From Kribbella sp. VKM Ac-2569 (GTDB lineage: Bacteria; Actinomycetota; Actinomycetes; Propionibacteriales; Kribbellaceae), in assembly GCF_004216905.1 (NCBI RefSeq), contig NZ_SGXJ01000003.1:1116001-1180000 (forward strand): a stretch of 64,000 nt of DNA, read 5' to 3'. Positions 1 to 7,739 of this stretch are shown one piece after another; the first letter of the stretch is position 1, and each line of letters begins with the position of its first letter. A program made the translations under genes and the position numbers. The notes beneath the pieces are model-generated. The model searched no databases. It saw only the letters and a list, made by a program, of their open reading frames with translations, and was not told the origin of the DNA.

Positions 1-1
1 C

Positions 2-1549
2 CGGGCGCGGATCGAGAACGTCTACGCGCACCGCGGCTTCGACTCGATCGACCCGGCCGACCTGCGCGGCCGCTTCCGCTGGTGGGGTCTGTACACCCAG
101 CGCAAGCCCGGGATCGACGGCGGCAAGACCGCGACGCTGGAGCCGGAGGAGCTGGACGACCGCTACTTCATGCTGCGGGTCCGGATCGAGGGCGGCCAGC
201 TGACCGCCGAGCAGCTGCGGGTGATCGCCCACATCTCCACGACGTACGCGCGCGACACCGCGGACATCACCGACCGGCAGAACATCCAGCTGCACTGGAT
301 CCGGATCGAGGACGTGCCGACGATCTGGGAGCAGCTGGAGTCTGTCGGGCTCTACACGACCGAGGCGTGCGGCGACGTACCGCGGGTCGTGATCGCGAGC
401 CCGGTCGCGGGGATCGCGGCGGACGAGATCATCGACCCGACGCCGGCCATCGACGAGATCGTCTCGAAGTACATCGGCTCGGACGAGTTCTCCAACCTGC
501 CGCGGAAGTTCAAGACCGCGCTCACCGGGCACCCGTCGCACGACGTCGTACCGGAGGTCAACGACATCGCGTTCGTCGGTGTCGTGCACCCCGAGCACGG
601 CCCGGGCTTCGACCTGTGGGTCGGCGGCGGCCTGTCGACGAACCCGATGCTCGCGCAGCGGCTGGGCACCTGGATCCCGCTGAACGAGGTCGCCGAAGCC
701 TGGTGGGGGGTCACCAGCATCTTCCGCGACTACGGCTATCGCCGGCTGCGGACCCGGGCCCGGCTGAAGTTCCTGCTGGCGGACTGGGGCGTCGAGAAGT
801 TCCGCGAGGTGCTGGAGGACAAGTACCTCAAGCGGAAGCTGATCGACGGCCCGGCACCCGAGGTCCCCGCGATCCAGGGTGACCACGTCGGCGTCCACAA
901 GCAGAACGACGGCAAGTACTTCGTCGGCGTCGCACCGGTCGTCGGCCGGGTCTCCGGTACGTCGCTCGCACAGGTCGCCGACGTGGTGGCGCGGCACGGG
1001 TCGGACCGGATCCGGACCACCGCGCAGCAGAAGCTGCTGGTGCTGGACGTCGAGGAGTCGCAGATCGAGTCGCTGGTCGCCGAGCTGAACTCACTCGGAT
1101 ACCAGGCGAACCCGTCGGCGTGGCGGCGGAACACGATGGCCTGCACCGGAATCGAGTTCTGCAAGCTGGCGATCGTCGAGACCAAGGCGAAGGCGGCGCA
1201 GCTGATCAACGAGCTCGAGGAGCGGATCCCCGAACTCGACGTACCGATCACGGTGAACGTCAACGGCTGCCCGAACTCGTGCGCCCGGATCCAGGTCGCG
1301 GACATCGGACTGAAGGGACAGCTCGTACTGGATGCCGACGGCAAGCAGGTGCCGGGCTACCAGGTGCACCTCGGCGGCGGTCTCGGGCTGGACGCCGGGT
1401 TCGGCCGGAAGCTGCGCGGTCACAAGGTCACCGCGGACGGGCTCACGGACTACGTGGAGCGCGTCACCCAGAACTACCTGAAGGAGCGCAACGAGGGCGA
1501 GCGCTTCGCCCAGTGGGTCACCCGAGCGGACCAGGAGGCACTTCAGTGA
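2..1549 (+). CDS. sir: Ferredoxin-dependent sulfite (nitrite) reductase, 5' end outside window
   Basis: Hemoprotein reductase carrying out the six-electron reduction of sulfite to sulfide with siroheme and a [4Fe-4S] cluster. 515 residues are present; the reading frame is open from base 2, so the N-terminus lies upstream. Two cluster-binding cysteine pairs are visible: CTGIEFC near base 1142 and NGCPNSC near base 1265, the usual C-x5-C and C-x3-C arrangement. Two ferrodoxin-like half domains are suggested by the repeated HRGFD/YVERV-type segments. It is the first visible gene of a sulfate assimilation operon, and its stop overlaps the next start by 4 bp. The neighbouring APS reductase and chelatase make sulfite a more likely substrate than nitrite. 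Confidence 0.93.
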   Translation, partial: RARIENVYAHRGFDSIDPADLRGRFRWWGLYTQRKPGIDGGKTATLEPEELDDRYFMLRVRIEGGQLTAEQLRVIAHISTTYARDTADITDRQNIQLHWIRIEDVPTIWEQLESVGLYTTEACGDVPRVVIASPVAGIAADEIIDPTPAIDEIVSKYIGSDEFSNLPRKFKTALTGHPSHDVVPEVNDIAFVGVVHPEHGPGFDLWVGGGLSTNPMLAQRLGTWIPLNEVAEAWWGVTSIFRDYGYRRLRTRARLKFLLADWGVEKFREVLEDKYLKRKLIDGPAPEVPAIQGDHVGVHKQNDGKYFVGVAPVVGRVSGTSLAQVADVVARHGSDRIRTTAQQKLLVLDVEESQIESLVAELNSLGYQANPSAWRRNTMACTGIEFCKLAIVETKAKAAQLINELEERIPELDVPITVNVNGCPNSCARIQVADIGLKGQLVLDADGKQVPGYQVHLGGGLGLDAGFGRKLRGHKVTADGLTDYVERVTQNYLKERNEGERFAQWVTRADQEALQ

Positions 1550-1695
1550 GCGAACGTGCGGCACCTCTGTACTGCCCGTACTGCGGGGACGAGGATCTTC
1601 GTCCCTCTGAAGAAGGCCATGGTGCGTGGGAGTGCCGGCCGTGTGCACGGGTGTTCCAGCTGAAGATGATCGGACTGCGGGTGACGGTGGAATGA
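1546..1695 (+). CDS. 49-residue zinc-ribbon protein of the sulfate reduction operon
   Basis: Tiny protein starting at a GTG that overlaps the sulfite reductase stop (GTGA) and ending in an ATGA overlap with cysH, so it is translationally coupled on both sides. It carries CPYC and CRPC about 24 residues apart, a four-cysteine zinc-ribbon or rubredoxin-like knuckle, followed by a short beta-rich tail ending LRVTVE. I recall a small gene at this position in other actinobacterial sir-cysH operons, which supports its reality. Function unknown; it could deliver electrons or metal to sulfite reductase or APS reductase. That role is inference from position and cysteines only. Confidence 0.82.
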   Translation: MSERAAPLYCPYCGDEDLRPSEEGHGAWECRPCARVFQLKMIGLRVTVE

Positions 1696-2378
1696 GTACG
1701 GATCTGAAGACGATCGCCGAGGAGGCGAACGAACGTCTCGCCGACGCGTCGGCGGTGGAGGTGCTCGCGTGGGCGCGGGAGACCTTCGGTGACGAGCTGG
1801 TGGTGACCGCCTCGATGGCCGACGGCGCACTCCCCCATCTCGCGGCCGCCGCGGCGCCCGGGGTCGACGTACTGTTCCTCGACACCGGGTACCACTTCGC
1901 CGAGACGATCGGGACCCGGGACGCGGTGGCGGCGACGCTGCCGATCCACCTGATCAACGCCTTGCCGAAGCAGACGGTCGCCGAGCAGGACGCGGAGTAC
2001 GGCGAGAAACTGCACGACCGCGATCCGAACAAGTGCTGCGCCATGCGCAAGGTCGAGCCGCTGAACCGGTACCTGTCCGGCTACAAGGCCTGGGTCACCG
2101 GCATCCGCCGCGAGGAGGCGCCGACCCGCGCCAACACGCCGGTCGTCGAGTACGACGAGAAGCGCGACATGGTGAAGCTCAACCCGATCGCGCCGTGGAC
2201 GCAGGAGGACCTGGACAGCTACATCCAGGACAACGGCGTACTCGTGAACCTGCTGCAGTACGACGGCTACCCGTCGATCGGTTGCGAGCCGTGCACGCAG
2301 CAGGTCGCGCCCGGTGAGGACCCGCGCAGCGGCCGCTGGGCGGGCACCGGCAAGGTCGAATGCGGGTTGCACACATGA
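1692..2378 (+). CDS. cysH: Adenylyl-sulfate (APS) reductase
   Basis: 228-residue thiol-dependent reductase converting adenylyl sulfate to sulfite and AMP. The PAPS-reductase fold is followed by a vicinal cysteine pair (Cys115-Cys116 in NKCCAMRK) and CEPC (Cys198, Cys201). Together these four cysteines mark the [4Fe-4S] form that uses APS rather than PAPS. The catalytic cysteine is Cys224 in the C-terminal ECGLHT. The start is the ATG inside ATGA overlapping the zinc-ribbon gene; the upstream in-frame ATG at 1626 would lie inside that gene and is rejected. The absence of an APS kinase gene (cysC) alongside fits an APS-reductase pathway. Confidence 0.95.
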   Translation: MSTDLKTIAEEANERLADASAVEVLAWARETFGDELVVTASMADGALPHLAAAAAPGVDVLFLDTGYHFAETIGTRDAVAATLPIHLINALPKQTVAEQDAEYGEKLHDRDPNKCCAMRKVEPLNRYLSGYKAWVTGIRREEAPTRANTPVVEYDEKRDMVKLNPIAPWTQEDLDSYIQDNGVLVNLLQYDGYPSIGCEPCTQQVAPGEDPRSGRWAGTGKVECGLHT

Positions 2379-3274
2379 GCATCACTGTGACAGAGCTGGA
2401 TGCTCTGGAGAGCGAATCGATCTTCGTGTTCCGTGAGGTCGCGGCGGAGTTCGAGCGGCCGGTGATCCTGTTCTCCGGCGGCAAGGACTCGATCGTGATG
2501 CTGCACCTGGCGCGGAAGGCGTTCTCGCCGGCCGCGGTGCCGTTCACGTTGCTGCACGTCGACACCGGCCACAACTTCCCCGAAGTACTGGCCTATCGCG
2601 ACGCGGTCGTCGAGCAGCTCGGGCTGCGGCTCGAGGTGGCGAAGGTCGAGGACTACATCGCCGACGGCCGGCTGCGCGAGCGCACGGACGGGACCCGGAA
2701 CCAGCTGCAGACCGTTCCGTTGCTGGACGCAATCAACGCGCACCGGTTCGACGCCGTGTTCGGCGGCGGCCGGCGCGACGAGGAGCGCGCCCGGGCGAAG
2801 GAGCGGATCTTCAGCCTGCGCGACGAGTTCGGTCAGTGGGACCCGCGGAACCAGCGCCCGGAGCTGTGGTCGCTGTACAACGGGCGGCACCGGCCGGGCG
2901 AGCACGTGCGGGTGTTCCCGCTGTCCAACTGGACCGAGCTGGACGTGTGGAACTACATCGAGCGCGAGCAGATCCCGCTGCCTTCGATCTACTACGCCCA
3001 CGAGCGGGACGTGTTCGAGCGCGACGGCATGCTGCTTGCCGTCGGCCCCTACTCGCAGCCCCGCTCCGGTGAAACCGTCGCCCAGCGCGTGGTCCGGTAC
3101 CGGACCGTCGGCGATATGTCCTGCACCGGCGCCGTCGCCTCCACGGCGACGTCGCCCGCCGAGGTCGTCATCGAGGTCGCGGCCAGCGAGATCACCGAGC
3201 GAGGCGCGACCCGCGCCGACGACCGGGCCAGCGAGGCCGCGATGGAAGACCGCAAACGAGAGGGGTACTTCTGA
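2375..3274 (+). CDS. cysD: Sulfate adenylyltransferase small subunit
   Basis: 299-residue catalytic subunit of ATP sulfurylase, forming APS from sulfate and ATP. The PP-loop SGGKDS is at residues 34-39, and the protein ends in the RKREGYF tail characteristic of CysD. The conserved segment around FPLSNWTELDVWNYI is present. The start is the ATG that overlaps the cysH stop (ATGA); an in-frame ATG at 2360 lies inside cysH and has no independent support. It forms the CysDN heterodimer with the GTPase encoded immediately downstream. Confidence 0.96.
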   Translation: MSITVTELDALESESIFVFREVAAEFERPVILFSGGKDSIVMLHLARKAFSPAAVPFTLLHVDTGHNFPEVLAYRDAVVEQLGLRLEVAKVEDYIADGRLRERTDGTRNQLQTVPLLDAINAHRFDAVFGGGRRDEERARAKERIFSLRDEFGQWDPRNQRPELWSLYNGRHRPGEHVRVFPLSNWTELDVWNYIEREQIPLPSIYYAHERDVFERDGMLLAVGPYSQPRSGETVAQRVVRYRTVGDMSCTGAVASTATSPAEVVIEVAASEITERGATRADDRASEAAMEDRKREGYF

Positions 3275-4557
3275 TGAGCACCCTGTTGCGTCTGGCAACG
3301 GCAGGATCGGTGGACGACGGCAAGTCGACGCTGGTCGGGCGGCTGCTGCACGACTGCAAGGCAATCCTCGCCGACCAGATCGCGCACGTGAAGACGGTCT
3401 CCGAAGCCCGCGGCGGCGACTTCGACTTCGCACTGCTCACCGACGGTCTCCGGGCCGAACGCGAGCAGGGCATCACGATCGACGTCGCCTACCGGTACTT
3501 CGCCACGGACAAGCGCTCGTTCATCCTGGCCGACTGCCCGGGGCACGTGCAGTACACCCGGAACACCGTGACCGGCGCCTCGACCGCGGACGTGGTGATC
3601 ATCCTCGTCGACGCCCGCCACGGCGTCCTCGAGCAGACCCGCCGGCACCTGGCCGTGGCCGGTCTGCTCCGGGTGCCGCACGTCGTACTCGCGGTGAACA
3701 AGATCGACCTGGTCGGCTACGACGAGGCCGTGTTCACCAAGATCGCGAAGGACGTCGGCGAGGTCGCCGACCAGCTCGGCATCGCCGACCTGAAGGCGAT
3801 CCCGGTCTCCGCACTCGTCGGCGACAACGTCGTCGAGCACTCCGCCGACACCGCCTGGTACGACGGGCCGACGCTGCTCGAGGTCCTGGAGAACGCGAAC
3901 GGACGCACCGACACCTCGAACCAGCCGCTGCGGTTCCCGGTGCAGTACGTGATCCGCCCGCAGACCGACGAGTACCGCGACTACCGCGGCTACACCGGAA
4001 CCGTTGCCTCCGGCACCGTCACGGTCGGCGACCCGGTCATCGTGCTGCCCGCGGGACGCCGTACGTCGATCGCCGGCATCGACCGGCCGGTCGTCACCGC
4101 GACGTCGACCGCGGTCGTCGAACGGCCGTCCGCGATCGCCGGTGAAGCCGTCACGGTCCGGCTCGCCGACGACATCGACGTCGCCCGCGGCTCGGTGATC
4201 GTCGCGGCCGAGCACTCCCCCGGCACCCGCCGGGAACTCGCCGCCACCGTCAGCTGGCTGGCCGACCGGCCACTGACAGTCGGGGCCCGGGTGCTGATCA
4301 AGCACACCACCACCACCGCGCAGGCGATCGTCACCAAGATCACCGGCGCGCTGGACCTCGACACGCTCGGAGTCATCGACGCCGCCGAGCTCGCCCTGAA
4401 CGACATCGGCAAGGTGCAACTCAAGATCGCCGCACCGCTGGCCGCCGACCCGTACTCCAGCAACGCCATCACCGGTTCGTTCCTGCTCATCGACGCCCAC
4501 GACGGGTGGACGCTCGCGGCCGGAATGATCGACGACGAAGAAGGGGAACTGCTGTGA
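3274..4557 (+). CDS. cysN: Sulfate adenylyltransferase GTPase subunit
   Basis: 427-residue EF-Tu-like GTPase that drives APS synthesis by CysD through GTP hydrolysis. G1 is GSVDDGKS at residues 11-18, G3 is DCPGH at 87-91, and G4 is NKID at 142-145. Beta-barrel domains II and III follow. The protein ends soon after domain III, so there is no fused APS kinase of the CysNC type. Its ATG shares one base with the cysD stop (TGATG), which points to coupled 1:1 synthesis. Confidence 0.96.
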   Translation: MSTLLRLATAGSVDDGKSTLVGRLLHDCKAILADQIAHVKTVSEARGGDFDFALLTDGLRAEREQGITIDVAYRYFATDKRSFILADCPGHVQYTRNTVTGASTADVVIILVDARHGVLEQTRRHLAVAGLLRVPHVVLAVNKIDLVGYDEAVFTKIAKDVGEVADQLGIADLKAIPVSALVGDNVVEHSADTAWYDGPTLLEVLENANGRTDTSNQPLRFPVQYVIRPQTDEYRDYRGYTGTVASGTVTVGDPVIVLPAGRRTSIAGIDRPVVTATSTAVVERPSAIAGEAVTVRLADDIDVARGSVIVAAEHSPGTRRELAATVSWLADRPLTVGARVLIKHTTTTAQAIVTKITGALDLDTLGVIDAAELALNDIGKVQLKIAAPLAADPYSSNAITGSFLLIDAHDGWTLAAGMIDDEEGELL

Positions 4558-5348
4558 CTGCTCCAGCGCTCGTGATCCTCGCCCACGGCAGCCGCGATCC
4601 GCGTTCGGCCGCCACCGTCCACTCACTCGTGAAGTGCCTGCGCGAGACGCGTGACGACCTGCGGATCGAAGCCTCCTTCCTCGACCACTGCCCGCCCACG
4701 CCGTACCAGGTGATCGGCAAGCTCGCCGCCGAAGGCGTCGAAGAGGTCGTCGTCCTGCCGCTGCTGCTGTCGGCCGCGTACCACGCGCGGATCGACGTAC
4801 CGGCCGTCCTCGACGAGGCACGGAGCCGGTTCCCGAGCCTGCGGATCATCGCGTCCGACGTGCTCGGGTACGACGACACGCTGCTCGACGTACTCGACCG
4901 CCGGATGCGCGCCGAGCTGAAGGGCGGCCGCGTGCGTGAGCTGGACGCGCTGGTGCTCGCGGCGGCCGGTTCGAGCGACTCGCACGCGAACGCGAGCGTC
5001 ACCCGCCTCGCGCGCCTGTGGGGCCAGCGTCACCGCCTCCCGGTGACCGCCGCCTTCGTCTGCGCCGCCTCGCCGTCACCGGCCGAGGCCGTGCTCCAGT
5101 GGCGCCTGGAGGGCCGCCGCCACGTCGCGGTCGGCTCCCTCTTCCTCGCCCCCGGCGTACTCCCCGACCGAGCCGAAACCACGTCCCGCCGCGCCGGCGC
5201 GGTCGCAGTCTCGGCACCCCTCGGCGTCAGCGCAGAGGTAGCCCGCCTGGTCCTCCTCCGCTACGGCGTAGCCGGCCTCGACCTCCTCACCCTGGAGCCG
5301 GCCCCGCGCCCAGTCATCGCCCGCCCCGAGCTCGTCCGTACGGCCTGA
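4554..5348 (+). CDS. Sirohydrochlorin chelatase, CbiX/SirB type
   Basis: 264-residue class II chelatase probably inserting ferrous iron into sirohydrochlorin to make siroheme for the sulfite reductase at the head of the operon. The N-terminus has the family signature LAHGSRDPR, whose histidine is a metal-binding base. A second copy of the fold in the C-terminal half (AAAGSSD, then GSLFLAPGVL) makes it the long two-lobe form. It starts at a GTG overlapping the cysN stop (GTGA). A cobalt substrate cannot be excluded by sequence; the sulfur context favours iron. Confidence 0.88.
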   Translation: MTAPALVILAHGSRDPRSAATVHSLVKCLRETRDDLRIEASFLDHCPPTPYQVIGKLAAEGVEEVVVLPLLLSAAYHARIDVPAVLDEARSRFPSLRIIASDVLGYDDTLLDVLDRRMRAELKGGRVRELDALVLAAAGSSDSHANASVTRLARLWGQRHRLPVTAAFVCAASPSPAEAVLQWRLEGRRHVAVGSLFLAPGVLPDRAETTSRRAGAVAVSAPLGVSAEVARLVLLRYGVAGLDLLTLEPAPRPVIARPELVRTA

Positions 5349-5353
5349 ACCTG

Positions 5354-5417
5354 CAGGCAGGCAGAACCCCCGTTTTCGGCCCTCAAGCGGCCCGTTTCAG
5401 GGGGTTCTGCCTGCCTG
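5354..5417. terminator. 18-bp perfect inverted repeat between convergent genes
   Basis: The arms CAGGCAGGCAGAACCCCC (5354-5371) and its exact complement (5400-5417) enclose a 28-base loop. The right arm lies inside the last codons of the convergent AbiEi/DUF559 gene. The position just after the chelatase stop fits a bidirectional rho-independent-like terminator of the kind common in high-GC genomes without a U tract. Confidence 0.6.
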
Positions 5418-6258
5418 TGCGTCCGCTCCGAACAGTCGCCAACACCTCCCCCACCCACCCCTCATCCAGAACCACGTCCTCCCACGAGAACCGCAGCAAG
5501 GTCCAACCACGCATCGCGAGGTTGGTGTAACGACGGCAGTCGCGGCGCAGGGCCTCGCGGGACGCGTGGTACGCGAACGAGTCGGCCTCGAGGACAAGGC
5601 GCCGGTCGGGGTCGGCGAGGTCGACACGGGCGAAGAAGTCGTCGTCGGCAATCACGAACTGCGGGATGAAGCCACGCCAGCCTGCCTCCAGGGCCCGTGC
5701 CCGCAGCACCGACTCCAGGACCGACGCCGCACGCGCATCTCCCGCCTCGACCAGCCGGAGCCCACGAGCCCGCCCCGGTCCTCGGACGGCGATCGCGGCG
5801 GCGAGTAGCTCGTCGCTGGTCACCAGGCCCTTGCGCAGCGCCGAGTCGACCACCGCCAGAGCCTCGCAGAACGGGAGCGTCCGCGCGCAGTCGAGGACCG
5901 TACGCACCGGCGTTGTCGCACCGTCGAGCTCGGGCACGTCGGCCCAGTGCAGCGTGCAGGGAAGTTTGGTGTTCCTTCTGCGCTGGGCCCGCCGCACGGT
6001 GACGTGCGGCTTGAGTGGAGTCGTGACGACGTCCGGGCCATGGTGCTCAGCGGCACTCTCGTGCGACAGCACGCCGCCGTGCGCCCGTGCGACTGTCAGC
6101 GCCGACACATCTAGCGGCAAGGCATACATGCCCCGCGCGACTCGCTTGATCCGCCCCTCGAACAGGGCCAGCCGTAGGTCCCGGCCGTGAACGTATGCCC
6201 GCAGTTGCTTGTAGGTCGCGCTACCACCCGCCTTCTGCAGGAGCTCGACGACATCCAT
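5383..6258 (-). CDS. AbiEi-type antitoxin domain plus DUF559 nuclease-like domain protein
   Basis: 291-residue protein of a type frequent and scattered in actinobacteria. Residues 1-60 look like the AbiEi antitoxin N-terminal winged helix (QKAGGSATYKQLRAYV, RIKRVARGMYALP). The C-terminal third matches the DUF559 fold related to Vsr and very-short-patch nucleases: VLEADSFAYH, then RDCRRYTNLAMRGW and RFSWEDVV. The acidic residue in LEADS and the RFSW segment are where such nucleases place catalytic groups. The start at 6258 (MDVVELLQKAGG) is preferred because the 24 upstream in-frame codons are low-quality. No AbiEii toxin partner is adjacent, so an antitoxin function is doubtful. Confidence 0.75.
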   Translation of the reverse strand: MDVVELLQKAGGSATYKQLRAYVHGRDLRLALFEGRIKRVARGMYALPLDVSALTVARAHGGVLSHESAAEHHGPDVVTTPLKPHVTVRRAQRRRNTKLPCTLHWADVPELDGATTPVRTVLDCARTLPFCEALAVVDSALRKGLVTSDELLAAAIAVRGPGRARGLRLVEAGDARAASVLESVLRARALEAGWRGFIPQFVIADDDFFARVDLADPDRRLVLEADSFAYHASREALRRDCRRYTNLAMRGWTLLRFSWEDVVLDEGWVGEVLATVRSGRTGRQNPLKRAA

Positions 6259-6318
6259 GGGACCAAGCGTCGCAAAAGCTCTCGCGGTGGCGCAGGAGTT
6301 GTCCACAGGTGGTCCTGC

Positions 6319-6380
6319 GTGCATGCACAAGCGCCGAAACCACCCTCTCCCCGGTCGTTCGGGCGGGGATATGCATGCAT
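6319..6380. promoter_or_regulatory. Pair of TGCATGCA palindromes upstream of the RHH gene
   Basis: GTGCATGCAC at 6319-6328 and ATGCATGCAT at 6371-6380 are perfect 10-bp palindromes sharing the core TGCATGCA. Their centres are 52 bp apart, close to five helical turns, in the gap between divergent genes. They could be binding sites for the ribbon-helix-helix protein encoded just downstream. This is inference from symmetry and position. Confidence 0.35.
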
Positions 6381-6397
6381 CTAGATCCAGCTACCGT

Positions 6398-6411
6398 GAT
6401 ATCTTGATATC
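6398..6411. promoter_or_regulatory. Putative RHH autoregulatory operator GATATC-TT-GATATC
   Basis: Two GATATC hexamers separated by TT form a 14-bp near-perfect dyad that ends one base before the ATG of the ribbon-helix-helix gene. Antitoxins of this class usually bind such dyads over their own promoter. The run is strikingly AT-rich for this genome. No ribosome binding site fits between it and the ATG, so a leaderless transcript with a TATCTT-like -10 is possible. Confidence 0.45.
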
Positions 6412-6412
6412 T

Positions 6413-6640
6413 ATGGCGAAGGACGGGACCAAGAACATCTTGTTGCGGCTCGACCCGGTGCTGGCTGAGCGGTTGCAGACTGTGGCGTCGGTGGAGGGTC
6501 GTTCGGTGTCGGACGTGGCGCGTGAGGCGATTGCGGCGTTGGTGGATCAGCGCCGACAGGACGACCAGTTCAGTCAGTTGCTCGAGCAGAACCTCGTCCG
6601 GCACGAGGAGTCGTTGCGCCGGCTGCGTGGAGACGACTGA
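6413..6640 (+). CDS. Ribbon-helix-helix DNA-binding protein, antitoxin-like
   Basis: 75-residue protein of the Arc/MetJ ribbon-helix-helix class. A beta strand NILLRLDP (residues 8-15) precedes two helices, LAERLQTVASVEG and SVSDVAREAIAALV. The C-terminal tail is charged and probably folds on a partner, as antitoxin tails do. The stop shares one base with the start of the Doc-like/ClpN gene (TGATG), the standard arrangement of a toxin-antitoxin pair. It likely binds the dyads immediately upstream and represses its own operon. Confidence 0.83.
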   Translation: MAKDGTKNILLRLDPVLAERLQTVASVEGRSVSDVAREAIAALVDQRRQDDQFSQLLEQNLVRHEESLRRLRGDD

Positions 6641-7737
6641 TGCGCTATCTCGGTCGGTACGACGTCCTCGCGATCGCCGCGCGTGTGCTGCAGTGCGACT
6701 CCGACGACGTCGTACGCCGATCGAACCTCGACGCGATCGATCGCGTGCTGGACGGCGTACGGCTGACGGGCGGGCTCGCGGAGTCGGCTGGGGTGCTGCT
6801 CGCGGGTCTGGTCCGGGCGCGACCGTTCAGCGGAGCCAACCGGGTGGTGGCGGTCGCGGTCGTGCTGCAGTTCGTCACGCTGAACCGGGCCGAGCTGCAA
6901 CTCGAGCCGGTGGCCGACGTGGACGAGCTGCTCGATCGGATCGCGTCCGGTGACGCCGGGTACCACGAGGCCGCTGCCTTCATCCGGAGCCGGCTCGAGC
7001 ATCACCCGGTGACGGCCGAGGACCTGCAGGAACGCCTTCGGGTCGAGCTGGTTCTCGACGAGGAGGCGCTGACCTTCGATCTCGTGCAGGACTGGTGGAG
7101 GGGAGATCCCATGTACGAACAGTTCAGCGAGCAGGCCCGGCATGTCATCGTGCTGGCGCAGGAGGAGGCGCGCAGCCTCGACCACGTGTACGTCGGCACC
7201 GAGCACCTCCTGCTCGGGCTGATCACCTTGGGGCAGGGCGTCGCGGCGCGCACACTCGCCGACCTGGGCATCACGGCTCCGGCGGTGCGGGATCTGGTCG
7301 TCGAGATCATCGGCCGCGGCCGGAGCGGTGCGGCTGCCGGGGCGATCCCGTTCACGCCGCGCGCGAAGAGCACGTTCGAGTTCGCGTGGGGCGAGGCGCG
7401 GGCCCGTGGCGCGGAGCAGGTCGGCCCGGAGCACCTGCTCCTTGGCGTACTCCACGACGGCGACGGGGTCGGCGGACAGATCATCACCAAGCTCGCCGAG
7501 AGCACCGACGAGGTACGCCGGAAGCTCGAGAAGCACATGAACTGGCGCCGGCGCTCGGAGGACCTCGTCGCGGGCATGCTGGCCGAGGATCCCGCCAACA
7601 CGTGGACGACGTACGGCCGCCGGCATCACCTGCTCGCCGAGCTCAACGCCGTCCTCGAAGAGAACGAGCGCCTGCACGAGCAGGTCGCCGCGCTCCGCGA
7701 CCTGCTCCGGCGCCACAACATCGACCCGGACAGCTGA
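6640..7737 (+). CDS. Degenerate Doc/Fic domain fused to a ClpC-type N-terminal domain
   Basis: 365 residues in three parts. Residues 1-120 align with Doc toxins of the Fic fold. The core motif that should read HPFxDGNKR is RPFSGANRV at residues 61-69, so the catalytic histidine is Arg61 and the acidic and final arginine positions are lost: probably no AMP-transfer or kinase activity. Residues 158-300 are a Clp N-terminal double repeat (FSEQARHVIVLAQEEAR with GTEHLLLGLI, then a second copy with GPEHLLLGVL), the adaptor- and substrate-docking domain of ClpC. Residues 328-365 form a leucine-heptad coiled coil. There is no Walker motif, so it is not a Clp ATPase. It is coupled to the RHH gene. 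Function unknown; it may link a degraded toxin fold to proteolysis. Confidence 0.85.
   Translation: MRYLGRYDVLAIAARVLQCDSDDVVRRSNLDAIDRVLDGVRLTGGLAESAGVLLAGLVRARPFSGANRVVAVAVVLQFVTLNRAELQLEPVADVDELLDRIASGDAGYHEAAAFIRSRLEHHPVTAEDLQERLRVELVLDEEALTFDLVQDWWRGDPMYEQFSEQARHVIVLAQEEARSLDHVYVGTEHLLLGLITLGQGVAARTLADLGITAPAVRDLVVEIIGRGRSGAAAGAIPFTPRAKSTFEFAWGEARARGAEQVGPEHLLLGVLHDGDGVGGQIITKLAESTDEVRRKLEKHMNWRRRSEDLVAGMLAEDPANTWTTYGRRHHLLAELNAVLEENERLHEQVAALRDLLRRHNIDPDS
7096..7113 (+). promoter_or_regulatory. Internal ribosome binding site and ATG before the ClpN part
   Basis: Inside the fusion gene a strong purine-rich stretch GGAGGGGAG (7096-7104) precedes the in-frame ATG at 7111 by six bases. Translation from there would yield a 208-residue free Clp-N-terminal protein (7111-7737) starting MYEQFSEQARH, which resembles the start of stand-alone actinobacterial Clp N-domain proteins. 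This could be a second product or a remnant of gene fusion. Confidence 0.5.
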
Positions 7738-7739
7738 GC

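Noticed and set aside
3049..4821. 590-codon minus-strand frame opposite cysN
   Set aside because: The plus strand carries an unmistakable GTPase with coupled neighbours, so the opposite frame is a GC-codon shadow.
6640..7737. Annotation as ClpC ATPase or as an active Doc toxin
   Set aside because: There is no Walker A or B motif for an ATPase, and the catalytic His and conserved Arg of the Doc motif are missing.
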